Position numbers and translations under genes: made by a program
Shown here: piece by piece, positions 51,594-60,589 of the stretch
How the letters are laid out: every line of letters begins with the position of its first letter
Numbering within the stretch: position 1 is the first letter of the stretch
The notes under the pieces: model-generated
Told to the model about the DNA's origin: nothing
The model's input: the letters and a program-made list of their open reading frames with translations, nothing else
Database searches by the model: none
NCBI GenBank assembly: GCA_003242885.1
Contig: QKMZ01000006.1
Coordinates: 1,054,001 to 1,118,000, forward strand
Direction of reading: 5' to 3'
DNA length: 64,000 bases
Source of the DNA: Candidatus Melainabacteria bacterium
GTDB lineage: Bacteria; Cyanobacteriota; Vampirovibrionia; Obscuribacterales; Obscuribacteraceae

Positions 51594-52967
51594 TTGTGGA
51601 TTCCAGTTCTAATCATCTTTAACGCCTTCTTCGTGGCGGCGGAGATGGCGCTGGCGCGCGTCAGAAGAACGCGTATCGATCAGTTGGCCGAAGAGGGCAA
51701 CCGCGCGGCTATTTTGACTCAACGCGCGATGGAAGATACGGACGGATTTATCTCTGCCTGCCAATTAGGAATCACAATCGCAACACTGTGTTTGGGTGCA
51801 GTGGGCGAGTCGACGTTTGCCGAAGATTTGGCAAAGCTCGTGGAGAGCGTTTTCTCCGGAGTTATTTCGAGCGCATCGATTCTGACTGCGGTCAAAGGAT
51901 TTTGCTACATTCTTGCCTTCTGCGTAACTGCGTTTTTGCAGACGGCATTCGGTGAATTGCTGCCTAAACAGTGGACATTCCAGAGAGCCGAGCAAACCAT
52001 TTTGCTTTTCATCTATCCGATGAATGTGTGGTGCTGGATAACACGACCGTTCAACTATGTATTGAAGGGTTTCACTGAAATTGTAATGCGCGCATGCGGC
52101 GTCAAAGATGTGCTGGAGCATGAGCAAGTACATACTGAAGAAGAGCTGAAGATGCTCGTGTCCGAGAGCCATGAAGGTGGCGTGCTTGAGCCTGAAGAGG
52201 AAGAGATGCTGCACAGCGTCTTCGACTTTGCCGAAACCACAGCCGGCGAGATCATGACTCCTCGAACAGATTTAATAGGTATAGCGGGTAGTGCCACGGT
52301 CAAGTCTTTCGTTGATGTTGCTCTGAAACACGGCTTCTCCCGCCTGCCAGTTTTCGAAGACAATCCGGACAATATATTTGGATTGGTGCATATCCGTGAC
52401 TGCTTACGGGCGATTTTAGAGCACAAAGAATCAACGAGCGTTGGCGAACTAGCCAGAAAGGTTCTGGTTGTTCCTGAGAATAAAAGCCTTGGCGATTTGT
52501 TGCCGGAGTTTCAAAAGATGAAAACTCACATGGCGATTGTTGTCGACGAGTATGGTGCTACTCGCGGTATCGTCACGTTGGAAGACTTGCTTGAAGAATT
52601 AGTAGGCGAGATCGCTGATGAATACGATATCGTCAAAGAGTATATCCAACCGCAAATCGATGGATCGATTTTAATCGACGGAAAACTTGACCTTGAAGAA
52701 GCGAATGAAAAGCTCGGTTTAAACATCGAAGACGAAGAATTCAACACAATGGGCGGTCACGTTTTTGGCATGCTTGGACACGCGCCTGAATTGGGCGATG
52801 AGATCAAAACAGATCAATACATTCTGCGAGTGGAAGAGTCAGATCGCCGTCGCATCAACAAACTGCGTTTGATCATGTTGAAGTCGCCCGAGCCCGCACC
52901 GGAAAATGGTACGAGTACGTCGGGTAAGAAACGAAATACGAAGTCAGTGGAGGTTCCTCGCAATTAG
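51594..52967 (+). CDS. CNNM/CorC (HlyC)-type ion efflux-related membrane protein
   Basis: 457 aa. N-terminal DUF21 domain with three to four helices (LIIFNAFFVAAEMALARVRRTRI), a CBS pair (about 205-330, EIMTPRTDLIGI ... ATRGIVTLEDLLEELVGEI) and a C-terminal CorC_HlyC domain (about 345-425, IDGKLDLEEANEKLGL). The family is tied to Mg2+/Co2+ efflux and resistance. The start is problematic: the frame opens at TTG 51594 without a ribosome site, yet further upstream an in-frame ATG (51564) is followed by a TGA at 51573 that would otherwise give MDA-x-FAILQILWIP. See findings. It overlaps rsmA. Confidence 0.88.
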   Translation: MWIPVLIIFNAFFVAAEMALARVRRTRIDQLAEEGNRAAILTQRAMEDTDGFISACQLGITIATLCLGAVGESTFAEDLAKLVESVFSGVISSASILTAVKGFCYILAFCVTAFLQTAFGELLPKQWTFQRAEQTILLFIYPMNVWCWITRPFNYVLKGFTEIVMRACGVKDVLEHEQVHTEEELKMLVSESHEGGVLEPEEEEMLHSVFDFAETTAGEIMTPRTDLIGIAGSATVKSFVDVALKHGFSRLPVFEDNPDNIFGLVHIRDCLRAILEHKESTSVGELARKVLVVPENKSLGDLLPEFQKMKTHMAIVVDEYGATRGIVTLEDLLEELVGEIADEYDIVKEYIQPQIDGSILIDGKLDLEEANEKLGLNIEDEEFNTMGGHVFGMLGHAPELGDEIKTDQYILRVEESDRRRINKLRLIMLKSPEPAPENGTSTSGKKRNTKSVEVPRN

Positions 52968-53820
52968 CGCGACGGAGACACCTACTAAAGCCCAACTGAC
53001 CAAGGCTGCCCGCGTTTTCCATACGAAAAAACGTCTAGGTCAGAATTTCCTTGTTGACCCTGACGTACTCTCCAGAATCGCCGGCGCGCTGGAATTGAAA
53101 TCTACAGATTGTGTCGTAGAAATCGGTCCCGGTCTAGGTTTTCTAACCAGGTTTCTTTCACCTTATGGCTGCCGTATCTTGGCCGTGGATCTCGATCGTG
53201 AGTGCGTCGAAGAACTTGAGAAAAGCAATTACAAAGGTGTTGAAATCTTTCATCAGGACTTCCTTCAGTTCGATTTGAGTTCTATCGAGTGCGAGTCGCT
53301 GAAGGTCGCTGGCAATGTACCTTATCAAATTACCACTCCGATTGTAGCCAGACTTTTTGGCGAAATCGGCTCACCAGCACCGTGGCTGCCAAAAATCGAA
53401 AGCGTTGTGATGACAGTCCAAAAGGAAGTCGCAGAGCGCTTTGTTGCCAAACCCAACAATAAAGAATACAGTCAGATTACGCTTCTCATCAAATATTTCG
53501 CTGAAGCAGAGCTGCTTGAAGTAGTTCCCAAAGATTCATTTGTTCCTGAGCCAAATGTGAACTCCGCCGTTGTGCGGATGGTACCGCACCAACGGCCACC
53601 CATCGAATGTGTCGATCACAAATTACTACGGCAGATTATTCGTGCCGGTTTCAAACAGCGTCGAAAGATGTTGAGAAACAATCTCACGTTTCTCAACAAG
53701 ACGCCGGAAGAGATAGGAAAACTCTTCGCATCCTTAAGGATTGATCCAATGGTGCGTGCAGAGCGGCTTTCACTCGAGCAATTTGCTAAGATTGCCAACG
53801 CTGTGACAGCCCTCAGGTAG
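52906..53820 (+). CDS. rsmA: 16S rRNA dimethyladenosine transferase RsmA/KsgA
   Basis: Up to 304 aa. Dimethylates two adenines near the 3' end of 16S rRNA, using SAM. Motifs: KKRLGQNFL near the start, SAM-binding VVEIGPGLGFLTRFL, NVPYQIT (NxPY), and the C-terminal SLRIDPMVRAERLSLEQFAKIA. From ATG 52906 it overlaps the preceding gene by 62 bases; an ATT codon at 52963, 9 bases behind GGAGG (52949-52953), gives a more typical N-terminus (see findings). The next gene begins 3 bases after the stop. Confidence 0.95.
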   Translation: MVRVRRVRNEIRSQWRFLAISATETPTKAQLTKAARVFHTKKRLGQNFLVDPDVLSRIAGALELKSTDCVVEIGPGLGFLTRFLSPYGCRILAVDLDRECVEELEKSNYKGVEIFHQDFLQFDLSSIECESLKVAGNVPYQITTPIVARLFGEIGSPAPWLPKIESVVMTVQKEVAERFVAKPNNKEYSQITLLIKYFAEAELLEVVPKDSFVPEPNVNSAVVRMVPHQRPPIECVDHKLLRQIIRAGFKQRRKMLRNNLTFLNKTPEEIGKLFASLRIDPMVRAERLSLEQFAKIANAVTALR

Positions 53821-53823
53821 AGC

Positions 53824-54822
53824 ATGCAGTTAGAGACAGAACTGAAAGCAGTCGTTAAATCGCCTGCCAAAGTAAATTTGACTTTTGACGTCACGGGTGA
53901 TTTGCCAGGTGGATATCATTCCATCGTCTCTATTTTTCATTCTATAACTCTTGAAGATGTTCTCGATTTACAGATTACACAAGGTGTTAGTGAAGAAGTC
54001 GAGATGGAGCTTTCCGCCGAATTTCTTGGAGAACCAGGCGCGTTTCCCCTCGACCAAAACAATCTGATTGCAAAGGCAGCTGACTCATTCAACATTGCTA
54101 CGGGACTGTTGAAAAACAGATTCTTGCGCATTGCAGTGAAGAAGCAAATTCCAATTGGAGCTGGCTTGGCAGGCGGCAGTTCTAATGCAGCTGCGGCTCT
54201 CGTTGCATTGAATGAGCTTTTCAAAAAGCCATTGAAGGAAATGGAACTTTTGGAGATTGCCACTAACCTTGGTGCAGATGTTCCCTTTCTGATAAAGGGC
54301 GGTACACAACTCGGAAAAGGCAAAGGAGAAATATTGACGCCGCTCGTGATAGACGAACGTCTGGCGTTTGTGGTTGTAAAGCCGCGTCAGTTAGCTGTAT
54401 CCACTCCATCTGTTTTTGCTGCATATGACAAATGGGTGGCAGGAAAAACTCCGGAATGGAGACCTTCAATCGATCATCAAAAAGCAATCGATGCCCTGGC
54501 CAGCGGAAATCTTGAAGCTGCGACAAAGTCTTTTGCAAATGTCTTTGAGCCGATCGTTTTCGACATGTATCCATCTTTGTCTTTGGTAAAGCAGCGTTTG
54601 CTGGAGCTGGGCTGCTGGTCTGCACAGTTGAGTGGCAGTGGTCCTAGCGTCTTCGCGGTGGTTGCCAATCTGGAAATGGCTCATATGGTAAGACGCAAGT
54701 TCAAAGAAGAGGAAACTCGTGGTGACAGCGTTTGGTTAAAACGAGAAGGCTGGGAAATTGATTGTTTTATCGCTGAATCAAGTGGAAGTGGCGTTCAAAT
54801 CTTGAAAGAGGGGCTTAACTAA
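53824..54822 (+). CDS. ispE: 4-diphosphocytidyl-2-C-methylerythritol kinase
   Basis: 332 aa GHMP kinase that phosphorylates the 2-OH of CDP-ME in the MEP isoprenoid pathway. N-terminal SPAKVNL (Lys16), ATP-binding PIGAGLAGGSSNAAAAL at about 110-126, catalytic GADVPF, and the C-terminal SGSGPSVFAVV (GHMP C motif) are present. It follows rsmA by 3 bases and precedes nth by 1 base. Confidence 0.95.
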   Translation: MQLETELKAVVKSPAKVNLTFDVTGDLPGGYHSIVSIFHSITLEDVLDLQITQGVSEEVEMELSAEFLGEPGAFPLDQNNLIAKAADSFNIATGLLKNRFLRIAVKKQIPIGAGLAGGSSNAAAALVALNELFKKPLKEMELLEIATNLGADVPFLIKGGTQLGKGKGEILTPLVIDERLAFVVVKPRQLAVSTPSVFAAYDKWVAGKTPEWRPSIDHQKAIDALASGNLEAATKSFANVFEPIVFDMYPSLSLVKQRLLELGCWSAQLSGSGPSVFAVVANLEMAHMVRRKFKEEETRGDSVWLKREGWEIDCFIAESSGSGVQILKEGLN

Positions 54823-54823
54823 G

Positions 54824-55714
54824 ATGGTGAAGAAATCATCGGAATCAGCGAAAAACCCTTTGGCTAAAGGAACAAAAACGAGTTTAGGATCGAGTTCTTT
54901 AAGGTCGAAAGCAAGCTCTAAGCCAAGTTCTATATCAAGATCTAAATCGAGTTCCAAACAAGGTTCCCAAACTAACTCGAAAGTCAGCGCCAAGGCTAAG
55001 ACTGAAAAAAAACAGCTAAAGTCCAAGGCAAAGGCTGATTCAAATCCAAAGACAAAAACAATCAAAAGCGAGAAGTCAATAAAGCTGGTTTCAAAGGCGA
55101 CCGCTCATGAAATGATGGCACGTTTGAGAAAGCTGTATCCCGATGCAGACTGCGAGTTGAATTTCGAGTCTGCTTTTCAGCTTCTCACTGCCGTAATTAT
55201 GTCGGCACAGACGACTGATGTTCAGGTCAACAAAGTTACAGGAAAATTGTTTTCTAAGTTTCCGACTGCGAAAGATCTTGCCGAAGGCGACATAGAAAAG
55301 ATCAAGGAGATAATCAAACCGACCGGTTATTACAACGCTAAAGCACAGAGTATTCAGACCTGTGCGCAACAGTTGGTGACGCGATTTGGGGGCGTGGTTC
55401 CGCAAACCCTTGAGGAGTTGACTACTTTGCCTGGCGTGGGTAGAAAGACGGCAAATGTTGTACTTGGTGTTGTATTTGGTGAGCGTGGCTGGACCGTAGA
55501 CACTCATGTGCAGCGTATTACGAAACGCCTGGGTCTAACGAAAAATGATGACCCCTACAAAATTGAATTGGATCTACAAAAGCTATTTCCCGACGACGAT
55601 TGGTCGCTACTGTCCATAACGATTATTTGGCATGGTCGCCGCATGTGCTTTGCACGAAAGCCTGACTGTACCGTTTGCCCGCTTAATGAGATTTGTCCGA
55701 GCAGTGAAGTGTAG
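54824..55714 (+). CDS. nth: endonuclease III with Lys/Ser-rich N-terminal extension
   Basis: 296 aa, about 85 longer than E. coli Nth because of an N-terminal tail (about 1-90) of Lys/Ser (SKSSSKQGSQTNSK style), likely disordered and DNA-binding. It is a bifunctional glycosylase removing oxidised pyrimidines. The helix-hairpin-helix LPGVGRKTANV holds catalytic Lys208; Asp226 is in VDTHVQR; the [4Fe-4S] cysteines are in MCFARKPDCTVCPLNEIC with the standard spacing C-x6-C-x2-C-x5-C. ATG 54824 follows ispE by one base. Confidence 0.95.
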   Translation: MVKKSSESAKNPLAKGTKTSLGSSSLRSKASSKPSSISRSKSSSKQGSQTNSKVSAKAKTEKKQLKSKAKADSNPKTKTIKSEKSIKLVSKATAHEMMARLRKLYPDADCELNFESAFQLLTAVIMSAQTTDVQVNKVTGKLFSKFPTAKDLAEGDIEKIKEIIKPTGYYNAKAQSIQTCAQQLVTRFGGVVPQTLEELTTLPGVGRKTANVVLGVVFGERGWTVDTHVQRITKRLGLTKNDDPYKIELDLQKLFPDDDWSLLSITIIWHGRRMCFARKPDCTVCPLNEICPSSEV

Positions 55715-55716
55715 TT

Positions 55717-56508
55717 TTACTTATCCGCGCGAATTTCCAGAAGCTGTTTCATCACTTTACGGTCGTATTCAAACGGATATGACTGAATTCGCATGTAGCC
55801 CTTGTACGGATTGTTGAACAATGCGACTAGAAGAATGTTGAGAGCCAACGAAAGAGCAACCAGCGCGGTCATCAACACTTGCGCCTTGGTGTTTTCGACC
55901 TCGAATAAATATGTAAAAAAAACAGTTAATGCGGCTCCAGCAATCAAAACACCCCACATTACCGGCGGCAAAGACGTTTTAGAAATCTGCATGCGATAGC
56001 GGCGCCCGTCTGACAGTTTTTGCATTTCATCTAGAAGCTGCTCATAAACGCTTTGCTCTTTATTTGTCTGTGGTTCGAAGTCAGTCAGCCCCCACCAAAT
56101 TTCGCGAAAAGGCGTCTTGGCAAAATCAATAAATGAACCTTCGCTCGAGTGAGAATTCCATTCCTGTGCAATGAGAACATCTAGATATTCTTGTAATTTA
56201 TTGTGGAGACTAATGCGTTCTTTTAGCGGCAATCCGTATGCAAGGTGAAACATATCCAGACAAGAATCTGCCTCTTGCTGGGACATTGCCCTTGCCTCCT
56301 GGTACTTGCTTTGAGTGTCTACGACGATTAGTCCTAAAAGTACTGAATAGAGAGTTCCAACAACTGAAAGTAGATATCCGGCTACTTCATGATTGCTTTT
56401 GAGAGTTCCGGCTGACACGGCCCGACGCACCGCCAGCGCTCCTGCGCTCGCCAGGAAGACTGCTCCAGTGACCATTAGAATTCCGAATACCCATGCATCA
56501 AAGCTCAT
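55717..56508 (-). CDS. DUF4239 membrane protein
   Basis: 263 aa. Two N-terminal helices (about 6-28 and 42-63), a central soluble region (about 70-185) and two C-terminal helices (about 187-207 and 212-230). The sequence style (GYLLSVVGTLYSVLLGLIVVDTQSKYQEA) matches DUF4239. Function unknown. It ends 2 bases after nth on the other strand. Confidence 0.8.
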   Translation of the reverse strand: MSFDAWVFGILMVTGAVFLASAGALAVRRAVSAGTLKSNHEVAGYLLSVVGTLYSVLLGLIVVDTQSKYQEARAMSQQEADSCLDMFHLAYGLPLKERISLHNKLQEYLDVLIAQEWNSHSSEGSFIDFAKTPFREIWWGLTDFEPQTNKEQSVYEQLLDEMQKLSDGRRYRMQISKTSLPPVMWGVLIAGAALTVFFTYLFEVENTKAQVLMTALVALSLALNILLVALFNNPYKGYMRIQSYPFEYDRKVMKQLLEIRADK

Positions 56509-56660
56509 GGCGTTCTTTTCCCCTTTAAGACCCTGAGTTCGTCAGTTGCAGAACCGACTGGTGATCCCAAGACCTTTGGTTTGTTATTGGTTTTAATGAG
56601 CTTACTAATGTGACCGGTCAAGAAGCAAGATCATGCAAGATTCCAAGCAAGGGCTGTATC

Positions 56661-57926
56661 ATGACTGTAATCATGAGTAATCAGACCCCTGGCGGCTCTC
56701 CGCCCCCGAAAAGAGAATTTCGTCCCGCAAAGCCAAGCCCGTGGCTGATAAAGGCTGCTCAGAAATTTGTGCAGGCGGAGTTGGCGCTGAAATATAAGCT
56801 TCATTTGGCTGATGAGGATCTCGAATTAGTTCGCAAGCTCCCACCTGGCGCTGGTGTTATTTTGATACCAAATCATGCGGATGAAACTGACCCGCGGATT
56901 TGCTTAGAACTTTCGCGCCGAACCGGTAAGCGTTTCATTTCGATGTGTAATCGTGAAGCCTTCGATGAAATTTATGGCGCCGCAGGGTGGGCATTGCAGC
57001 GGCTCGGACACTTTTCTGTCGAGAGAGGGGCTCACGATAGTTCGGCTAAAGATTTTGCAATTGAGACAGTTCAAAAAGGCGAAGAAGTACTAGTTATTTT
57101 TCCGGAGGGAGAAATCTTCTATTTGAACGAAGTCGTTCAAGCGTTTCACAGTGGTGCCGTTGAAATCTGCATGCAGGCGATTTTAGATAAACGAAAAAGT
57201 GATCCGAATTTCACTGCATTTCTTGTCCCTATGGCGATTAAGTATCACTACAATGAGCCGATTGAAAATCTCATTCTCACACGCATAGAGAAGATGGAAG
57301 CACGGCTTTCAATCAAGGAATATGCACCGACTCTTGCGGGCCGTTTGCGGCAAATTCAAAAGACTTTGTTGGAGCGTGAGCAATCGGTATACAAAATTCA
57401 AATTGAAACAACTGGGCAAGAAGATCTCTATCAGGAAATTGTGGAAACTGAGAATGCCATCATCAGCCAGGTGGAAGAAAAACACAAAGCAATGCCAGTT
57501 TCCCAGTCTCAACTTATCGATCAGTCATGGCAATTGAGCGCAGAACTAAAAGAAGATCTTGCTGCGCAAACAGATGTTGCCGTGAAGAAAGAGTTAGAAC
57601 ATGACATTGATGCACTGCGTGAAGTTGCACAGCTTTCAAGCTGGCGTCCTGAATACTACGCTGACGATAATTCTCTAGACCGGCTTGCTGAAGCCTTAAT
57701 GAAGATGGAGAGAGAGCTTTATCGAATTAAACGTCCAGCACCACTTGCGACACGCGATGTTTATATCAAACTTGCCGAACCCATAAACCTTTCAAATGTG
57801 GTTGCGGATTATCTTCAAGATGCGAAATCTGTGCGCCATAAAATGACCAATGATCTTCATGAGCAAATTCAAGAATTGGTCAATCAGCTAGTTCAAAAGG
57901 CGAAAGATTTGAGCAAGCGAAAATAA
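56661..57926 (+). CDS. PlsC-like glycerolipid acyltransferase
   Basis: 421 aa. The acyltransferase core has motif I NHADETD (His-x4-Asp) near residue 71, and motif III FPEGEI near 147, as in 1-acyl-glycerol-3-phosphate acyltransferases. It carries a C-terminal extension of about 200 residues with coiled-coil-like helices (EIVETENAIISQVEEKHKAM). Start ATG 56661 with AAGGGC upstream; another frame opens at 56610. Phospholipid synthesis is the family role; the exact acceptor is unknown. Confidence 0.85.
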   Translation: MTVIMSNQTPGGSPPPKREFRPAKPSPWLIKAAQKFVQAELALKYKLHLADEDLELVRKLPPGAGVILIPNHADETDPRICLELSRRTGKRFISMCNREAFDEIYGAAGWALQRLGHFSVERGAHDSSAKDFAIETVQKGEEVLVIFPEGEIFYLNEVVQAFHSGAVEICMQAILDKRKSDPNFTAFLVPMAIKYHYNEPIENLILTRIEKMEARLSIKEYAPTLAGRLRQIQKTLLEREQSVYKIQIETTGQEDLYQEIVETENAIISQVEEKHKAMPVSQSQLIDQSWQLSAELKEDLAAQTDVAVKKELEHDIDALREVAQLSSWRPEYYADDNSLDRLAEALMKMERELYRIKRPAPLATRDVYIKLAEPINLSNVVADYLQDAKSVRHKMTNDLHEQIQELVNQLVQKAKDLSKRK

Positions 57927-58062
57927 TCCGAAAGTTTGCATCCTTTGTAGTGAACAACGGCTATTGAGTAGTTTTCGAGTTCAGTTAAAAAGACAAATCG
58001 TTTGCTTTCCCGAACCTGTTCTTTTGGTACACTCGGTTCAATTAGAATGTGTGGGCATTTGA

Positions 58063-59079
58063 GTGAGCCGGAAGAATCTGATCGCTAGCCGTTATACGTC
58101 GCTTGCATTAGCCGCGTATATGCTCAGCGTATCTGCCCAAGCTTTTGCACAGACAAGCCAAGCATCTCCTGCAACAGAAGAAAAACGGTTTAAACAATTC
58201 GAAACCGCCGAATCACCTAACAGCGAAAATTTGCCCCCAATTTTATTGCAGGTTGCTAGATTTACTGGCGCCCTCCCAATTATGAGGGATATTGAAGCGC
58301 TGCAGAACGACTTGAAGCAAAGTAATTTGTCCGTGTCTGACCCGTTAACTACGTTGGCGAAGCGGCAGAAACTTGTTTACCTGCGTGAAAAGCTGAACAA
58401 CGTTCTTGAGACTTCGAATTTGGAAGTGAATGCTGCTCGAGGGCAAATTGAAGGATTGATGTCTGAAGTCCAGACGCAGCAAGCAAAGATGGTCGAGAAA
58501 CGTGCAAGAACGCTGCGTCGCAACACAATTATCAACTTTGTGTCTGGTGGTATTACCAAATTAGTTGGATACTCGATCGCACTTGGTGGCAATGACACTA
58601 CATCGAACATTTTGGAAATTTTTGATGGCGGTGTGCAGTGTGGTTTGTCTGCAACTGTTATTAAAGATCTGCATTCTGAAAGCAGGGTGGTCGGTAAGAT
58701 GCCTGCGATGCTAACTCAATTAGAGCGTACAGATGATCCCGAAGGAGTGTATCCGCGCCAAGTTTGGAATTATTTGAACGAATCATCATCCGGCATGACC
58801 GGTATACCAAGACGCGAAGAGCTCACGAAAAACTGGGAAAGCAGAGGTTTTTATGAGCACCACTCTAAGTATAAAAACCTGAAGAAGAACAGTAATCTTC
58901 AAGGCAATATAGCTCTTGCAAGAATTACTCCCCAACTTCTGGATGATCGCCAGGCAATGCTTTCCGAGTTGAGATCTGCTGTTTCAGAAATGCACGCGAG
59001 CTTGATGGAATTGAGTTTAAGGATCAAACAATCATACAAAGATGATCCATCTTTCGATTGGCCGATTGCCGCTCAGTAG
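58063..59079 (+). CDS. secreted hypothetical protein
   Basis: 338 aa from GTG 58063. Signal peptide about 1-29 (LALAAYMLSVSAQAFAQ). The mature part is helical, with a coiled-coil-like region (about 75-150) and a short hydrophobic stretch around residues 155-185 (INFVSGGITKLVGYSIALGG). No family recognised. Its end faces the end of the TolC-like gene, 22 bases apart. Confidence 0.7.
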   Translation: MSRKNLIASRYTSLALAAYMLSVSAQAFAQTSQASPATEEKRFKQFETAESPNSENLPPILLQVARFTGALPIMRDIEALQNDLKQSNLSVSDPLTTLAKRQKLVYLREKLNNVLETSNLEVNAARGQIEGLMSEVQTQQAKMVEKRARTLRRNTIINFVSGGITKLVGYSIALGGNDTTSNILEIFDGGVQCGLSATVIKDLHSESRVVGKMPAMLTQLERTDDPEGVYPRQVWNYLNESSSGMTGIPRREELTKNWESRGFYEHHSKYKNLKKNSNLQGNIALARITPQLLDDRQAMLSELRSAVSEMHASLMELSLRIKQSYKDDPSFDWPIAAQ

Positions 59080-59101
59080 GTGTCTTGCTGCTAACAGATG
59101 C

Positions 59102-60589
59102 TCAATAAGTGCAGGTCAGAGCCTGCATTTTTGCGGATGCTTGAAGATATTCAACTTGAGCATCGACTAGTTTGATCTTTGCGTCAAACAATTGACGTTC
59201 GCGTTGAGTTACAAGAAATACAGTGCTGTCGCCGAAGTTGAAACGCTTTTTTTCCCCCACATAAACAGCTTCCGACTTCTCTACTTGCTTAGTGACCGCA
59301 AGAAATTTTTGATGCGACGCATTGAGAGTGGCTGCAGCGCTCATTACCTCTGCCACCAGGCGCTGTCTTTCTGAAATTTCTTCAGCGTTTAACGCATCAA
59401 TATTGAAGTGTGCGGACTTAATTCTCCCTCTTGCATTGCGCAAATAGAGTGGAGAACTGAATGTGACTTGAGTGCGAAATACGTTGCCAACTCCTGAGAT
59501 GCCGCCGTCATATCCGTATGTCGCAAGGGCGTCGGCCTGCGGTAAGAGATCATTTCTGGCAAGTTTCAATTGCAGTTTGGCTTGCTCTTTTTCCAATGCA
59601 ATTCGCTTTAGCTCTGGACGACGGTCAACTGCTTTCTGCACGCTTGCATCAATCTCTGCAGCAGTGAACTCTTGAGGCGTAGGCCAAAATTGAGGAACAT
59701 TCATCTCATCAAGAAAGGGCGCCGGTCTTCCACTACTGTCAAAAAGATAAACGGCTAATTCGTAGGTAGCCTTTTTGAACTCAAGCTCCGCAGCAATTTT
59801 GTCTGCGGTTCGTCGCTGGAAATCTTCCTCAGCTTCCGTGACTTGAATTTTCGGCAAGTCCCCCGCGCTAGAACGCTTGTCTGCTGCCGACACAAGAAAT
59901 TCGGATAGCTGTACAAGACGTCGTGCGACTTGCATTTTTCTTTGAGCCCCGACCCAATTCCAGTATGCAATGTTGGCACGCAATAGAATATCGAGACGAT
60001 TGAGCGAAAAGGCCTGAGTTGCAACCGGCTCGCCAATCTTGGCTAATTTTTCGTTTGTCTCTCGCTCGTTGATTATAAAACCGCGCAAAAGTGGAACAGC
60101 AACACCACCTCCAAACTCGCCTATAAAGCCTGTTTCAATATAAGGTGATTGCGATGTTCGGGGATTGAACCGATAGGTACCAAGCAAACTTATGCCCGAG
60201 CGAGTGGGAATTTCGATTGCGGGTTGATTGTAGATTACTCGCTTAAGAGTGTCGAATTTCGATGTGTTTTGCATCCATGCATAACCGTTGAGCGTTCGGA
60301 TTACGGGATCGAATACTCCTTGTACTTCCATACGGCGCGCAGATGCAACTCGACGGCGCGAGTCAGCCGCGTCTATGCGTGGATAATTGTTGTCGACAGC
60401 CGAAAGAAAAATTGAAGGCGTGAGGATCGTACCGCCTTGAGTGATCCTTATGGAATAGTCCGCTTTAGTTCTGGCACGCGGCGCAAAACCAAGTGGTTCA
60501 TAAATTCCGTCCGAGCCTTGAGCAGGCGTGACTGAGCAGGTCAGCGACCAGACGAGAAGCAAAGCAAGAACAACGCGAAGGGGTTTCAT
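59102..60589 (-). CDS. TolC-like outer-membrane efflux channel
   Basis: 495 aa from ATG 60589. Signal peptide about 1-25. The TolC-type repeats are visible (LDILLRANIAYWNWVGAQRKMQVARRL, EKEQAKLQLKLARNDLLPQADALATYGYDGG, LFDAKIKLVDAQVEYLQASAK). It forms the outer-membrane duct of type I secretion. It is the last gene of the three-gene operon; its start overlaps the stop of the fusion protein gene (TGATG). Confidence 0.92.
   Translation of the reverse strand: MKPLRVVLALLLVWSLTCSVTPAQGSDGIYEPLGFAPRARTKADYSIRITQGGTILTPSIFLSAVDNNYPRIDAADSRRRVASARRMEVQGVFDPVIRTLNGYAWMQNTSKFDTLKRVIYNQPAIEIPTRSGISLLGTYRFNPRTSQSPYIETGFIGEFGGGVAVPLLRGFIINERETNEKLAKIGEPVATQAFSLNRLDILLRANIAYWNWVGAQRKMQVARRLVQLSEFLVSAADKRSSAGDLPKIQVTEAEEDFQRRTADKIAAELEFKKATYELAVYLFDSSGRPAPFLDEMNVPQFWPTPQEFTAAEIDASVQKAVDRRPELKRIALEKEQAKLQLKLARNDLLPQADALATYGYDGGISGVGNVFRTQVTFSSPLYLRNARGRIKSAHFNIDALNAEEISERQRLVAEVMSAAATLNASHQKFLAVTKQVEKSEAVYVGEKKRFNFGDSTVFLVTQRERQLFDAKIKLVDAQVEYLQASAKMQALTCTY

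Noticed and set aside
51564..51620. TGA read as Trp genome-wide (alternative genetic code)
   Set aside because: relA/spoT and other genes end at TGA, and conserved Trp positions elsewhere use TGG.
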